Origin: Hibiscus mutabilis
Lineage: Eukaryota > Streptophyta > Magnoliopsida > Malvales > Malvaceae
Direction: 5' to 3'
NCBI GenBank assembly: GCA_019671005.1
Contig: CM033726.1
Coordinates: 22,257,657-22,321,656 of the forward strand
DNA: 64,000 nt
Part shown: piece by piece, positions 32,520 to 44,115 of the stretch
Layout of the letters: each line of letters begins with the position of its first letter
How positions within the stretch are numbered: position 1 is the stretch's first letter
The notes under the pieces: generated by a model
Seen by the model: only the letters and a program-made list of their open reading frames with translations
What the model was told of the DNA's origin: nothing
Database searches by the model: none
Made by a program: the position numbers and the translations under genes

Positions 32520-32540
32520 ATTTGGTAATCAGAGCTAAGG
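32520..32540 (+). promoter_or_regulatory. Primer-binding site of element C (altered)
   Basis: TTGGTAATCAGAGC follows the LTR end. It is the tRNA-Met site with one inserted A, so pairing with the primer would be interrupted. Confidence 0.8.
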
Positions 32541-32699
32541 TTTAGTCGATCCTAGGACCAAACTGAGTTTTATGTATTGTCATTTGTTATTTGTGCCACC
32601 TAGGAGTTAATTGGATATGTACTTGCGATCTGTACCTTATTAAGCTTTTTTTATATGATCAATTATTAGAATGTCATAGACACATTTGGGTCGGGATAG

Positions 32700-33906
32700 T
32701 GAGAGCCCGGTTGGTTCCTTCAATGAAGGAGGAAGTGTGAGAATGAGTCAAAATCAGTAGGAGCCTCAAAAAGACTTTTGAACCTCAGCAGGTTCAACAG
32801 GAAGCTCCTTCTATCCATCCTATTCAACGAAAGTGTCTCCTTAGTATGAAGGAGATGTTTGATAAACTAGTCACCTCTTGGAGGCAAAATACTCCAACTG
32901 CTCCCACTCATTCTGTGGTTGTGATAACTATAGCCCCGATCGATAAGTTAGCTCAACATCAAGCTTATATATTCACTGGTGGTAATGAAGAAAAGGCAGA
33001 AGATGTTGAATATTGGTTAGAAGCAACTACTAGGATCTTAACCAAACAGTTGCAATGTTCAAATGAACACAAATTAGAGTGTGCCATAGCTCTTCTAGCT
33101 GATGAGGCATTAAGCTGGTGGGAAACAACAACCCTTACGACTACGAACAATGCTATCACTTGGGAATTTTTTCTTAATTTTTTTTGAAAGAAGTACATAA
33201 GCAAACAATATCTTGCTGAACGTAGAAGACGTTTCTTATATCTGAAGCAAGCAGGGAAACCAATTGAGCAGTATGTGAGCGTATTTTTAAATATTGCAAG
33301 TATGGGTCTGAGTTTATCAAGAAAGAAGAAGATAAGTGTCGGATGTTTATTGATGGGCTCAATGATAAACTAGGCCCTATGTTTACTGCCCTGGGAATTA
33401 TAGATTTTCAAGAATTGGTGAATCGAGCTATACCTACTGAAGCTAAGATGAAGGCATCCGAGAAGAGAAAAGGGAACTATTCTTAAAAAGACAAAAGATC
33501 GAGGGACGATAATAAACCCCGTTGGTAGTCCAAGAAGTCAAAGCATCATGGTAGGAGTTCTTCAATCTACAACTCTTCCTCAAAGAGTAACTTTTTACCA
33601 AAGCCTCAGACTATAGTCAAAACTTCTGCACCTTCGGTTTCTATAAACAGTACGGGGAATACGGGAAGAGTGTCACAAGTTCCCACTTGCAATGTCTGTC
33701 AGAAAAATCACGTGGGTCAATGTTGAAAACAAGCCGGTGCATGTTTCTTATGTGGAGAAACAAATCACTTCAAACTTCCAACTCATGTGCCAAAGAATTC
33801 AAAAAATGTCCAATCACCAAGGAGAAAAGGGCCTAAACAAGCTCAGTCTGGCAATTATGGAAAGAATCAGGGCTAGGCTTCAAATGCTACTTATCAAGAA
33901 TCTCAG
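32700..33906 (+). pseudogene. Chromovirus C gag, frameshifted
   Basis: The gag core is at 32846-33187 (FTGGNEEKAEDVEYWLEATTRI, then ALSWWETT), with the continuation KKYISKQYLAERRRRF and QAGKPIEQYV across a stop at 33187. Frames change repeatedly up to 33500. Two cysteine motifs at about 33685-33775 (CNVCQKNHVGQC and CFLCGETNHFK) are zinc knuckles, the second lacking its last Cys. Gag forms the virus-like particle and binds RNA. A frameshift near 33900 separates it from protease. Not translatable as a whole. Confidence 0.85.
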
Positions 33907-34400
33907 GTGCCAGCTCGAGTATACCATGTTCGAGGCCTAGAGGAGGAAGACTCCCCTGATGTAATTACAGGTACTATCAAGTTATTTACGCATCTTGTTT
34001 ATGCTCTATTTAATTCGGGATCGACACATTCCTTCATATGCTCTTCTCTGATTGAAAAGTTTAAATTGAAACCTAAACCCATAAATTGTAATTTGATAGC
34101 TACAAATCCCTTAGGAGATAAGGTAATCGTTAATCGAGTATGTAAAGACTGCTCCTTGTTTATTCAAGGAATTCCTTTACCTGCTGATCTTTTAGCTTTA
34201 CCATTCAATGAGTTTGACCTTATATTAGGTTTAGATTGGTTGGGAAAACATCAAGCCTGGGTAGACTGTGCTAAGAAAATGCTTTTCCTTCACAGTTTAG
34301 GAAAAGAATCAATAACATTGTTAAATAAGAAATCTTCTGAACTAACCCAAATGTTTGCTACTATATCAAAAATAAATAAAACTGAGCTCTTCTTTGATTC
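33907..34400 (+). pseudogene. Chromovirus C protease, active-site Asp replaced
   Basis: Open frame 33907-34638. The retropepsin active site, usually LFDSGSTHSFI, reads YALFNSGSTHSFIC, so the catalytic Asp is Asn (AAT at about 34011). Downstream PADLLALPFNEFDLILGLDWL matches the family. It is followed by the linker into RT (SEFPDVFLEELLGLPRKEK). The long open stretch is therefore a decayed enzyme that happens to lack stops. Confidence 0.88.
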
Positions 34401-35298
34401 TATTTTAACTGTCTCTGAATTTCCTGATGTGTTTCTCGAGGAACTTTTGGGATTGCCCCGAAAAGAGAAATTGAGTTTGGAATCGAAGTTCAACTGGGAT
34501 CAGCTCCAGTCTCCATTACACCTTATCGGATGGCCCCGATCAAACTTAAAGGACTTAATAATTAGTTGCAAGACTTACAAGATAATGGCTTCATTAGGCC
34601 GAGTTCGTCTCTTTTGGGAGCCCCAATTTTATTTGTAAAGAAGAAGGATGGATCGATGAGGCTTTGCTTGACTATCGGTAATTGAACCAACTTACTATCA
34701 AGAACAAGTATCCATTACTAAGAATTGAAGATTTGTTTGATCAGCTCAAGAATTCTACAGTGTTTTCCAATATCGATCTTCTATCGGGATACTATCAGAT
34801 GAAAGTTAAAAAGTTCAATGTTCCTAAGACTGTATTTAGGACTCGATATGGTCACTACGAGTTTCTAGTGATGCCTTTTGGCTTAACAAGTGCTCATGCT
34901 ATATTCGTGGACCATATGAATCAAATTTTTAGACCCTTCTTGGACAAGTTTGTAGTAGTCTTTATAGAGGGCAACCTTATTTATTCCAAGAATAAGGATG
35001 AACATTCAGAACACCTCCCAATTGTTTTAAAAACCTTTCGAGATAACCACTTTTATGCTAAATTCAATAAATGCGAATTTTGGTTGTCTAAGGTGATAAG
35101 TGTTCAAAAGTACTATTTTTATTACCCTTTTTACTCATATTATTGTTAGACTTAAGCTCATATTAGTTGCATAATTAGTTATTCATGCATTAATTCATGT
35201 TTCTTTCCACTGTTGAGCTTGATTACATAACTTGGTGATTTTTGTGGAAAAAGATGCTACTTTGGTGTGTTTTTGTGTGTGTATGTGTAGGATCACTG

Positions 35299-36355
35299 TT
35301 GAGCTTCATTATTTTTTGAACTATTTTGTTCTAATGATGCCCATGCAAGTGAACCTGCATCGGTAAACATGGATCAAATCAAAGCAATGCTATTCACGCG
35401 GCACCAGCATTCAACCACCGACTGAAAAATGAATCAAGCAAACGGCACGAAAGAAACTTATCACTCGAGGTGACGACCTCTTCGACTAACTCATTTCACT
35501 TAGTTTCTTTTAAATTTTTGTTTCACTTTTATGTGCATTGAGGACAATGCTTCTCTCGAGTTTGGGGGGGTGTTGGTTTCTAGTTAGTTTCATGTTTAGT
35601 TGCATTCATCTTTAGCAATCACATATAGGTTGCATATGTTACTTGCCATGCATTTAATTGGATTTAATTGCTTAAGACTTGTTGAATATCCAATGATGAA
35701 TTTTTGCCACTGCACTTAATTGAAATAACCTTTAATTTTAGGATTGCATGAAAAGAACTTAGAATTTTACTATGATGCTGATTTTTTTTACATGGTTGTG
35801 GCTTGTTGATTGAAAGAAACTTAGTGAACTTAGGTTGCTTAAAATTTGGGTAAATTTAAAATTGAAAATTAAAAGTTAATTTTGCTAGAGGTGCCCAAAA
35901 ACTGGCTTTAGTAGTAAATGCACTTTCTTGCTAGAGGTGCTCGAAACTGGCTCTAGTAGTTAATGCACATTAAAGAATCGTTAGAGGTGCCCGAAATTGG
36001 CTCTAGTCGACTAAAATAAAATGAGGAATTGCTTACTTTGCTAGAGGTGCCCGAAATTGGCTCTAGTGAAAATAAAAATAAATGCCCCGATAATTAAATT
36101 AATAAAAGCCTGTAGATCACATAGAATCTTGAAAATCAACTTGTTCACAACTACGCACACATATTGTCACGAGCACTATAGTTTGGTTCCGGGTAATTTT
36201 TTTGCTATCCGAAAAATTAAAAGGTGATCATACTTTGTGACACGGTTCCGAGGTTTGAATTCAAGTTTGAAGCATGTCTTTGATGATTAAAGTCTTGGCA
36301 GGTAATTGTTAGTTTGCATTGCTTGAGGACAAGCAATAGTTCGAGTTTGGGGGCG
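35299..36355 (+). other. Athila derivative B1: 3' UTR with two G-tract modules and four hairpin units
   Basis: Noncoding. The first module (35535-35575) has hairpin GCATTG-AGGA-CAATGC then GAGTTTGGGGGGG. Hairpin units lie at 35884, 35930, 35989 and 36040 (GCTAGAGGTGCCCGAAATTGG, then CTCTAG). The second module (36320-36355) has ATTGCTTG-AGGA-CAAGCAAT then GAGTTTGGGGGCG, the true polypurine tract next to the LTR. Short pieces at 35330-35460 match the end of the nonautonomous ORF region at 44150-44290. Confidence 0.85.
35884..36066 (+). repeat. Four CTAGAG...CTCTAG hairpin units, derivative B1
   Basis: Four units, two with perfect outer stems, in the same order and spacing as in the other three Athila 3' UTRs. 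Confidence 0.85.
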
Positions 36356-37864
36356 TGATAAGTGTTCAAAAGTACTATTTTTATTACCCTTTTTACTCAT
36401 ATTATTGTTAGACTTAAGCTCATATTAGTTGCATAATTAGTTATTCATGCATTAATTCATGTTTCTTTCCACTGTTGAGCTTGATTACATAACTTGGTGA
36501 TTTTTGTGGAAAAAGATGCTGCTTTGGTGTGTTTTTGTGTGTGTATGTGCATGATCACTTGCCAAAGCAATGCCGAGCTAGTTGCCAGGGCAATGCATGA
36601 AGGATATGCTGAGCTAGTTGCCAGGGCAATGCATGAAGGAGACACCGAGCCAGTTGCCATAGCAATTGTCGACAAAGAGAAGATGCAATAGGGATGTCGA
36701 AATTAATGACTAGACAAGCCCAAGATGACGTGGAGCAAAGCCCAAACCCAAAGAAATTTGATTGCCATGCAGAGATTAAAGAAGAATTAAATTCCAAGAA
36801 GATATGAGAAGTTCTAGTAGGAATACAATTATAATAAAGAATTATATTCTTTAAAGATAATTTAATTCCAACTTAAACTCCTCCTCAAAGAAGGACTTTG
36901 TCCTAGCCCTATAAATTGCAAGGAGATTTCGACAATCCATATAGGGAAAGAGAGAGAAATTTCGATAGAGAGCATTAGGGGAAATTTCGACTTCTTCTTC
37001 TTCTTTGCTTCCATTAGATTCATTGTTTGGGGATTATTCTTTGTATATCTTTTGAACCCAACCATGAACTAACTTGATTGGTTGGGGTTATTGTGTTTTG
37101 TTGTTGTGAGAAACAATTGGATTTTGTTTAGGTAATAAGAGTTTGCACTTTTCTATTAAAGGTTTACTCATTCTTGGCTTTTATTCTTGTTTGCGAGTGA
37201 ATTGGGAGAGGATCTCGTAACTTCATCTATTTATCTAATATCGGGAGAGTTAGATTCAAGAAACGAATGAGTATGGTCTTTATTCAATCTATTGATGGTG
37301 AAGATTAATCCGGCTTAGGAATAAGTTAAGGATTTCAACGGCTAAGAGGAACGCAAGATTGGTTGTTGTTCACCCTTGATTCACGCAAGGATGTTTTATC
37401 AAGGCATGCACAAGTAGCTAGAGTTTCGACTTAGGGATAAGAAGAAACCATTGAAGAACGCTCTACCGAACCTTGAAGTTGCTGCCCAGACGCCCAAGTA
37501 GTTGCCCAGGCAACCATCAATTAGTTGCCAAGGAAACCCCGTTGTGCAAGTTGTCATGACAACTGAGTTGCCCGTGCACTCTTTTACCAAGACGATCCAA
37601 TCGGCTATCACACCTCAACTCACGATAACCTGGCCTATCTCTCTCTCATTCGATCTCATCTTTTCTTTTACTTTATTGCTTTCTAGTTTAGTTATTAGTT
37701 AAACTCCTATAATCCTTTAATTGTGTTTTTACTTTTCACAGTGCAGTAACTTAAGCAAAGTGGCCCAAACCAATCCCTGTGGAGACGATACTCGATACTC
37801 ATATCACTTTATTACTTGCGACGTGTATACTTGCACAATTGCGTAGCACTTATCACACGCAACA
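36356..37864 (+). repeat. Athila LTR of derivative B1 (3' LTR, plus orientation)
   Basis: 1509 bp, TGATAAG...CGCAACA, the reverse orientation of the LTRs at 6135, 15861, 41720 and 46010. A TATA box CCTATAAATT is at 36908-36917. TTGCC-NN-GGCAA palindromes lie near 36580, 36618 and 36650. Confidence 0.92.
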
Positions 37865-37969
37865 TAAGGTATCTTTTCTTGGACATGTAATATCCCTAGA
37901 AGGTATTAAGGTAGATCTAAAGAATATACATGCCGTAGTTGATTGGAGACCTCTGAAGAATGTTGGCAA

Positions 37970-38580
37970 AGTTAGAAGCTTTCTTGGGTTAGCGGGTTAC
38001 TACCAAAGATTTATAAAAGGGTTCTCCATGTTAGCTACCCCTTTAACCAAATTTCTTCGAAAGGATGTACCATTTATTTGGTCAAAAAATCAGCAAAGAT
38101 GTTTTGATCAGTTGAAACAAGTCCTTACACAAGCTCCAGTTTTAACACAACCTCAGTCAGGAAAAGAGTATACAGTCTTTAGTGATGCATCTCATCTTGG
38201 TTTTGGATGTGTTCTTATGCAAGATGAAAAGGTGGTAGCTCATGCATCCCGACAATTGAAGCCTCGCGAATTTAATTATCTGACTCATAACCTCGAATTA
38301 ACTGGTCGTCTTTACTTTAAAGATCTGGAGACATTATTTGTTTGGAGAGAAATGTTATCTATTCAACGATCACAAAAAGCTTAAAGTATCTTCTTACTCA
38401 AAAAGAGTTGAACCTTAGACAAAGGAGATGGATGGAATTACTCAAGGACTATGATCTAGTTATTGATTATCTCCCGGGAAAAGCGAATGTGGTAGCTGAT
38501 GCACTCAGCTGCAAACGTTCAATTGCCCCTACTGCAACCAATGCACATTCTAGATTGCAAAAGGATTAAAAGTTTTTAGT
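37970..38580 (+). pseudogene. Chromovirus C RNase H
   Basis: Plus frame 37779-38384 contains VRSFLGLAGYYQRFIKGFS and LTQAPVLTQPQSGKEYTVFSDASHLGFGCVLM (first RNase H Asp), then the EFNYLTHNLEL segment. A frameshift near 38340 moves the end into 38342-38569, with RQRRWMELLKDYDLVIDYLPGKANVVADALS (last Asp). In the family this domain removes genomic RNA during reverse transcription. Here it is split between frames. Confidence 0.88.
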
Positions 38581-39570
38581 CGAGCTTCAGGTTCAATCCG
38601 AATTGATATCAAGGATCAAGACACTTCAGCAAACCGATCCTAAACTTTAGAAAATATTACACAAGCGTGAATCTGAACCTAATCAAGATTTTTAATTGAA
38701 GCCCAATGGTCTACTCTATTTTAGAAATAGAGTATGTGTGCCAAATGATGAAACCATTAAGAAAGAGATGTTATATGAAGCCGACAATAGCTCACTCTCA
38801 GCCCATCCGAGGTCAGTCAAGATGTACAAGGATTTAAAGGAGTTGTATTGGCAGCCAAGAATAAAGAGTGCTATTACAGAATTTATATCCAAGTGCTTAA
38901 CTAGCTAGATATTTAAAGCCGAACATCAAGTTCTTATAGGACTCTTACAACCTATCGAGTTACCTCAGTGGAAATGGGATCGAATAACCATGGATTTTGT
39001 AACTGGTTTGCCTCTATCACCAAAGAAAAACGATGTTGTTTGGGTGATAGTTGATAGATTTTCTAAGGCAGAACACTTCATACATGTTCGAATGACCATG
39101 AAATTAGACCAGTTGGCCGAATTGTACATAAAAGAAGTAATTCGTTTGCATGGTGTTCCCACTTCTATTATATTAGATTAGGATACTCGGTTTACTTCTA
39201 CATTCTGGAATTATTTAAAAAAGGCCTTAGAAACCAAGACAAACTTTAGTATAGATTTCCATCCTCAAACAGATGGTCAGACCGAAAGAGTAATTCAAAC
39301 TCTTGAAGGTATTCTCAGGGCTTGCATTACTGATTTTGGGAAAAATTGGGAGAAATCCTTATCTTTGGTAGAGTTTGCATTTAACAATAGCTATCAGAAA
39401 TCTATCAAGATGGTCCCCTTTGAAGCCTTGTATGGAAGAACATGCAGAACTCCCTTATGTTGGTCAAAATTAGGTGAAAACAAAACTTTGGGACCTGAAC
39501 TCCTTCGAGAAACAAAGAATCAAATACAAGTTATTCACAGTAGAATGAAAGAAGCTTTTGATTGTCAAAA
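38581..39570 (+). pseudogene. Chromovirus C integrase
   Basis: The N-terminal part (38696-38908) has SAHPRSVKMYKDLKELYW and SKCLTS, a zinc finger now lacking part of its HHCC set. A stop lies at 38907. The core 38950-39330 has TMDFVTGLPLSP (Asp), ILD followed by a TAG and DTRFTS (second Asp), and FHPQTDGQTERVIQ (Glu). It continues to FNNSYQKSIKMVPFEALYGR (39365-39470). All three catalytic residues can be read, but at least two stops and a frame change near 39560 disable it. Confidence 0.88.
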
Positions 39571-40055
39571 AGCATGCTGACCTCAAGATAAGAGACATCC
39601 AATTTAGCATAGGAGATCATGTGTTCCTAAAAGTATCTCCACAAAGAAAATTGTTTAGATTTGGGAAGAAAGGGAAGCCCAGTCCACGTTTTATAAGACC
39701 ATTTGAGATTATGGAAAGGACTAGCTCCGTTGCTTATTGTCTGGATTTTCCTAATGAATTTGATAAAATTCACACTATATTCTATGTATCTATGCTTCAG
39801 AAATACCATTCTAATCCTTCCCATGTGTTAGAACCAGAAGAGGTAGAACTCAATCCAGATTTGTCTTACGAAGAAGAACCAATCCGAATTCTAGACCATG
39901 AAGTTAAAAGACTTCGTAAAAAAATAGTTCCTCTTGTTCAAGTATTATGGAAAAATCACAACGTTAAAGAAGCCACCTGGGAACCGGAGTCAGCTATGAA
40001 GAATCAATATCCCCATATGTTTCTTTTAGGTAAATTCGAGCATGAATTTCTTTAA
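39571..40055 (+). pseudogene. Chromovirus C integrase C-terminus and chromodomain
   Basis: Plus frame 39558-40055. It has FLKVSPQRKLFRFGKKGKPS and RFIRPFEIMER (integrase GPF-type region), then HTIFYVSMLQKYHSNPSHV. The chromodomain EEEPIRILDHEVKRLRKKIV...VLWKNHNVKEATWEPESAM follows and ends shortly before the polypurine tract at 40054. Chromodomains of this class are thought to direct integration to heterochromatin. This 166-codon stretch has no stops. It is the main evidence that C is a chromovirus of Tekay/Del type. Confidence 0.9.
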
Positions 40056-40067
40056 AGGGGAGGGAAT
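40054..40067 (+). promoter_or_regulatory. Polypurine tract of element C
   Basis: AAAGGGGAGGGAATC directly before the 3' LTR, as at 25750-25762. Confidence 0.8.
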
Positions 40068-41719
40068 CGTAATACCCTAAATATAGGTCTAGAGATATAT
40101 AGCACCTTAGTTTTAAGTAAATTTATAATGAGGTTCACACATATTAGATTAAGTAAATGGATTTAGGAACAAATGGGAAGAAAATCAAATTTGGAAGGCT
40201 ATCACAGAAAAATGACCAAAATTGAATCAAAGAAATTTGAGTAGCTAAATACTAAAGTGACTAAACCGGAAACTATTGCAAGTTTTTTTGTTGCAAGATA
40301 AGGAAAGAATTTAACAAGGTTGTGTTGAGGTGCCATGTGAGAAGGCATGCAAGTGTTTGGGTCCGGTGGTGAGGGAGAAATAACAAACAACGTGGTGTAT
40401 CATCTTCTTCCTCCCTTAGAGAAAAAACTGAAACCTTGAGTGTTAGAGAGAAAGTGAGAGAAAGCTTGGATTTCATTCATGGAAATGAAGATTTTAGCTT
40501 AGGTTGAGCCATGCTTTAACCCCTTATTCGGTTAGCTTAAGTGAGGGGTAAAAATCCTCTTCAATTATTCAAATTTAAAGTTTGATTAGTTGAGAATGTA
40601 GTTTGATTGAGAATTTTGTGAATCATGTGTTGTTAAGATTGTTCATAGATCTATTGATGTTAAGAAAAACTATAGGAGTTGTTCGAATATGATGTTTAAT
40701 AACCTGGCCTATTTTGAACATATTTGAATACATGATGTTCTGAGATTGTTTCGAATATATATGTGTTCAGATGATGGATTGTCTAGAGTATATATATATA
40801 TATATATATATGTACATGAATTTTTTGATTGTTTGGACATAAAAGAGAGTATATGGAACTGCTTTATATATATACACTTGAGTATCTAAATAATTGAAAC
40901 TGTTTTTGCAAGGATAGTGGACTGTTATGTACCTACTTAAGTATGTACAAGTAATTAGGATTGTTTCGATGCAGATAGTAAACATAATGGGACTATTTTG
41001 ACTGAAAAAATATATAAGTGAAGGTTACCCTTTTTTGTATACATGAACATGTAATTAAATGGGTTAGGAAATGAATGGATGGTTGGGACCTGATTTGTAT
41101 AATTAAGTGTATAATGGATTGTTTTATTGAGCATATTGGTATAGATACTTACTCAAAGTGAATTGAATGATACATACTTAATGAGGATTGACTTTGAAGT
41201 ATGTGAATATGTATATTTTCAAATGAATTGGACTGTTTGATTGGATACGTGTATGTATGCTTGTGTAATGGAATGGTTAAACATGTAAATGGTTGATAGA
41301 TCAAATTCTAATGCATGAATATATACATCTTGTCGTATCTAGATCCTGAAGAAATTGAAGGTGGAAAGGCAAAAGTAGATCAATTAGGAGACAAACAAAA
41401 GGGGATTGTTATACGGGAGCAAAACTAGCTCGAAACGAACAATGAATGTAATTTTAGAGCCTTGGGATAGGCTATTAACCTTCTCAAACATTTCTTGTTG
41501 TTTTTAGTTACTTTGAGTTATCTTTAATTATATTGTAATTAAGCAAGCTTGGATCAAAGGTAAGTCATTCTAAACTATGCTGGATAAGTGCGATTCTTGT
41601 CTGTGTTCATTATTATGTAAGCTTGATATCATGCCTGGTTGGAAAAATAAACATAAGACATGTTGGAAGTAAAATGGATTGTGATGCTATTCGAATAAAA
41701 GTAATGAAACAATGAGAAC
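40068..41719 (+). repeat. Chromovirus C 3' LTR, first part
   Basis: Collinear with 25763-27355 plus 30887-30960 of the 5' copy, with AT microsatellite at 40788-40811. The first base of the TGTAATACCC start has changed to C. It is interrupted at AGAAC by an Athila derivative and resumes at 47521. Confidence 0.9.
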
Positions 41720-43244
41720 TGTTGCGTGTAATAAGTGCTACGCAAATGTGCAAGTATACACGTCGTAAGTAATAAAGCGATATGAGTATCGAGTATCGTC
41801 TCCACAGGGATTGGTTTGGGCCACTTTGCTTAAGTTACTGCACTGAAAATAAAAACACAATTGATAATAGAGGTTTTAATTAACGAGAAAAGTAAAAGCA
41901 ATAAACTAAAAGAATAGATGAAAGAAAAAGAGAGAATAGGTCAGGTTATCGTGAGTTGAGGTGTGATAGCCGATTGGATCGTCTTGATAAAAGAGTGCAC
42001 GGGCAACTCAGTTGCCGTGACAACTTGCACAACGGGGTTGCCTTGGCAACTAATCGATGGTTGCCTGGGCAACTAGTTGGGCAACTACTTGGGCAACTAC
42101 TTGGGCGTCTGGGCAGCAACTTCAAGGTTCGGTAGAGCGTTCTTCAATTGTTTCTTCTTATCCCTAAGTCGAAACTCTAGCTACTTGTGCATGCCTTGAT
42201 AATACATCCCTGCGTGAATCAAGGGTGAACAACAACAAATCTTGCGTTCCTCTTAGCTGTTGAAATCCTTAACTTATTCCTAAGCCGGATTAATCTTCAC
42301 CATCAATAGATTGAATAAAGACCATACTCATTCGTTTCTTGAATCTAACTCTCCCGATATTAGATAAATAGATGAAGTTACGAGATCCTCTCCCAATTCA
42401 CTCGCAAACAAGAATAAAAACCAAGAATGAGTAAACCTTGAATTGAAAGTGCAAACTCTTATTACCTAAACAGAATCCAATTGTTTCTCACAACAACAAA
42501 ACACAATAACCCCAACCAATCAAGTTAGTTCATGGTTGGGTTCAAAAGATATACAAAGAATAATCCCCAAACCATGAATCTAGTGGAAGCAAAGAAGAAG
42601 AAGAAATCGAACTTTCTCCCTCCTTGCTATCTTGTCGAAATTTCTCTATTTTTCTCTCTATGGATTGTCGAAATCTCCTTGCTATTTATAGGGCTAGGCC
42701 AAATTCCTTCTTTGAGGAGGAGTTTAAGTTGGAATTAAATTATCTTTAAAGAATATAATTCTTTATTATAATTGTATTCCTACTAGAACTTCTTCTATCT
42801 TCTTGGAATTTAATTCTTCTTTAATCTCTGCATGGAGATCAAATTCCTTTGGGTTTGGGCTTTGCTCCACGTCATCTTGGGCTTGTATAGTCATTAATTT
42901 CGACATCCCTATTGCATTTTCTCTTTGTCGACAATTGCCATGGCAACTGGCTCAGCGTCTCCTTCATGCATTACCCTGGCAACTAGCTCGGCATATCCTT
43001 CATGCATTGCCCTGGCAACTAGCTCGGCATTGGTTTGGAAAGTGATCCTGCACATACACACACAAAAACACACCAAAGCAGCATCTTTTTCCACAAAAAT
43101 CACCAAGTTATGTAATCAAGCTCAACAGTGGAAAGAAACATGAATTAATGCATGAATAACTAATTATGCAACTAATATGAGCTTAAGTCTAACAATAATA
43201 TGAGTAAAAAGGATAATAAAAATAGTACTTTTGAACATTTATCA
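41720..43244 (-). repeat. 3' LTR of Athila derivative B2
   Basis: 1525 bp, TGTTGCGTG...TTATCA on the plus strand. A TATA box (CCTATAAATAG on the minus strand) is at 42682-42692. Palindromic TTGCC-NN-GGCAA motifs lie near 42037, 42940 and 43007. Confidence 0.93.
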
Positions 43245-44115
43245 CGCTCCCAAACTCGAACTATTGCTTGTCCTCAAGCAATGCAAACTAACAATTACCT
43301 GCCAAGACTTTAATCATCAAAGACATGCTTCAAACTTGAATTCAAACCTCGGAACCGTGGCACAATGTATGATCACCTTTTAATTTTTCGGATAGCACAA
43401 AAATTACCCGAAACAAAACTATAATGCTCGTGACAATGTGTGTACGTAGTTGTGTACAAGTTGATTTTCAAGATTCTATGTGAACTACAGGCTTTCATTA
43501 ATTTAATTATCGGGGCATTTATTTTTTTTTCACTAGAGCCAATTTCGGGCACCTCTAGCAAAGTAAGCAATTCCTCATTTTATTTTAGTCGACTAGAGCC
43601 AATTTCGGGCACCTCTAGCGATTCTTTAATGTGCATTAACTACTAGAGCCAGTTTCGGGCACCTCTAGCAAGAAAGAGCAATTACTACTAGAGCCAGTTT
43701 TAGGCACCTCTAGCAAGAAATTAACTTTTAATTTTCAATTTTAAATTTACCCTAAATTTAAGCAACCTAAGTTCACTAAGTTTCTTTCAATCAACAAGCC
43801 ACAACCGTGTAAAAAAATTCAGCATCATAGTAAAATTCTAAGTTATTTTCATGCAATCCTAAAATTAAAGGTTCTTTCAATTAAGTGCAGTGGCAAAAAT
43901 TCATCATTGGATATTCAACAAGTCTTAAGCAATTAAATCCAATTAAAGGAATGGCAAGTAACATATGCAACCTATATGTGATTGCTAAAAATGAATGCAA
44001 CTAAACATGAAGCTAACTAGAAACCAACACCCCCCAAACTCGAGAGAAGCATTGTCCTCAATGTATGAAAAAGTGAAACAAAATTTAAAAGAAACTAAAT
44101 GAAATGAGTTAGTCG
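43245..44115 (-). other. 3' UTR of Athila derivative B2 with polypurine tract
   Basis: The polypurine tract (CGAGTTTGGGAGCG on the minus strand, one G changed) and hairpin ATTGCTTG/CAAGCAAT lie at 43245-43285. Four CTAGAG...CTCTAG units are at 43532-43714. The second G-tract module lies near 44030-44070. Noncoding. Confidence 0.82.
43532..43714 (-). repeat. Four CTAGAG...CTCTAG hairpin units, derivative B2
   Basis: Units at about 43533, 43593, 43643 and 43688. The first three have perfect CTAGAG/CTCTAG stems. Confidence 0.87.

Larger units (their letters stand above)
35094..37864 (+). mobile_element. Athila derivative B1 inserted in the C reverse transcriptase
   Basis: Starts TGATAAGTGTTC and ends ACGCAACA. 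It is flanked by target duplication TAAGG (35089-35093, 37865-37869). The order is 5' LTR stump (35094-35298), then 3' UTR sequence (35299-36355) and a full 3' LTR (36356-37864). A deletion from about 205 bp inside the 5' LTR into the region before the 3' UTR removed the primer site and all coding sequence. Because both outer ends and the duplication are intact, the deletion is internal and later than, or independent of, integration. Confidence 0.92.
34401..37969 (+). pseudogene. Chromovirus C reverse transcriptase, split by an Athila derivative
   Basis: The first part, 34401-35093, contains NKYPLLRIEDLFDQL, FSNIDLLSGYYQM (first catalytic Asp) and VMPFGLTSAHAIF. The YxDD equivalent reads FIEGNLIYS, so both catalytic Asp residues of that box are lost. 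Frameshifts occur near 34500 and 34640. At KCEFWLSK the frame is interrupted by the insertion 35094-37864, with TAAGG duplicated on each side. RT resumes at 37870 with VSFLGHVISLEGIKVD and leads into RNase H. The insertion lies in the same orientation as C. Confidence 0.9.
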
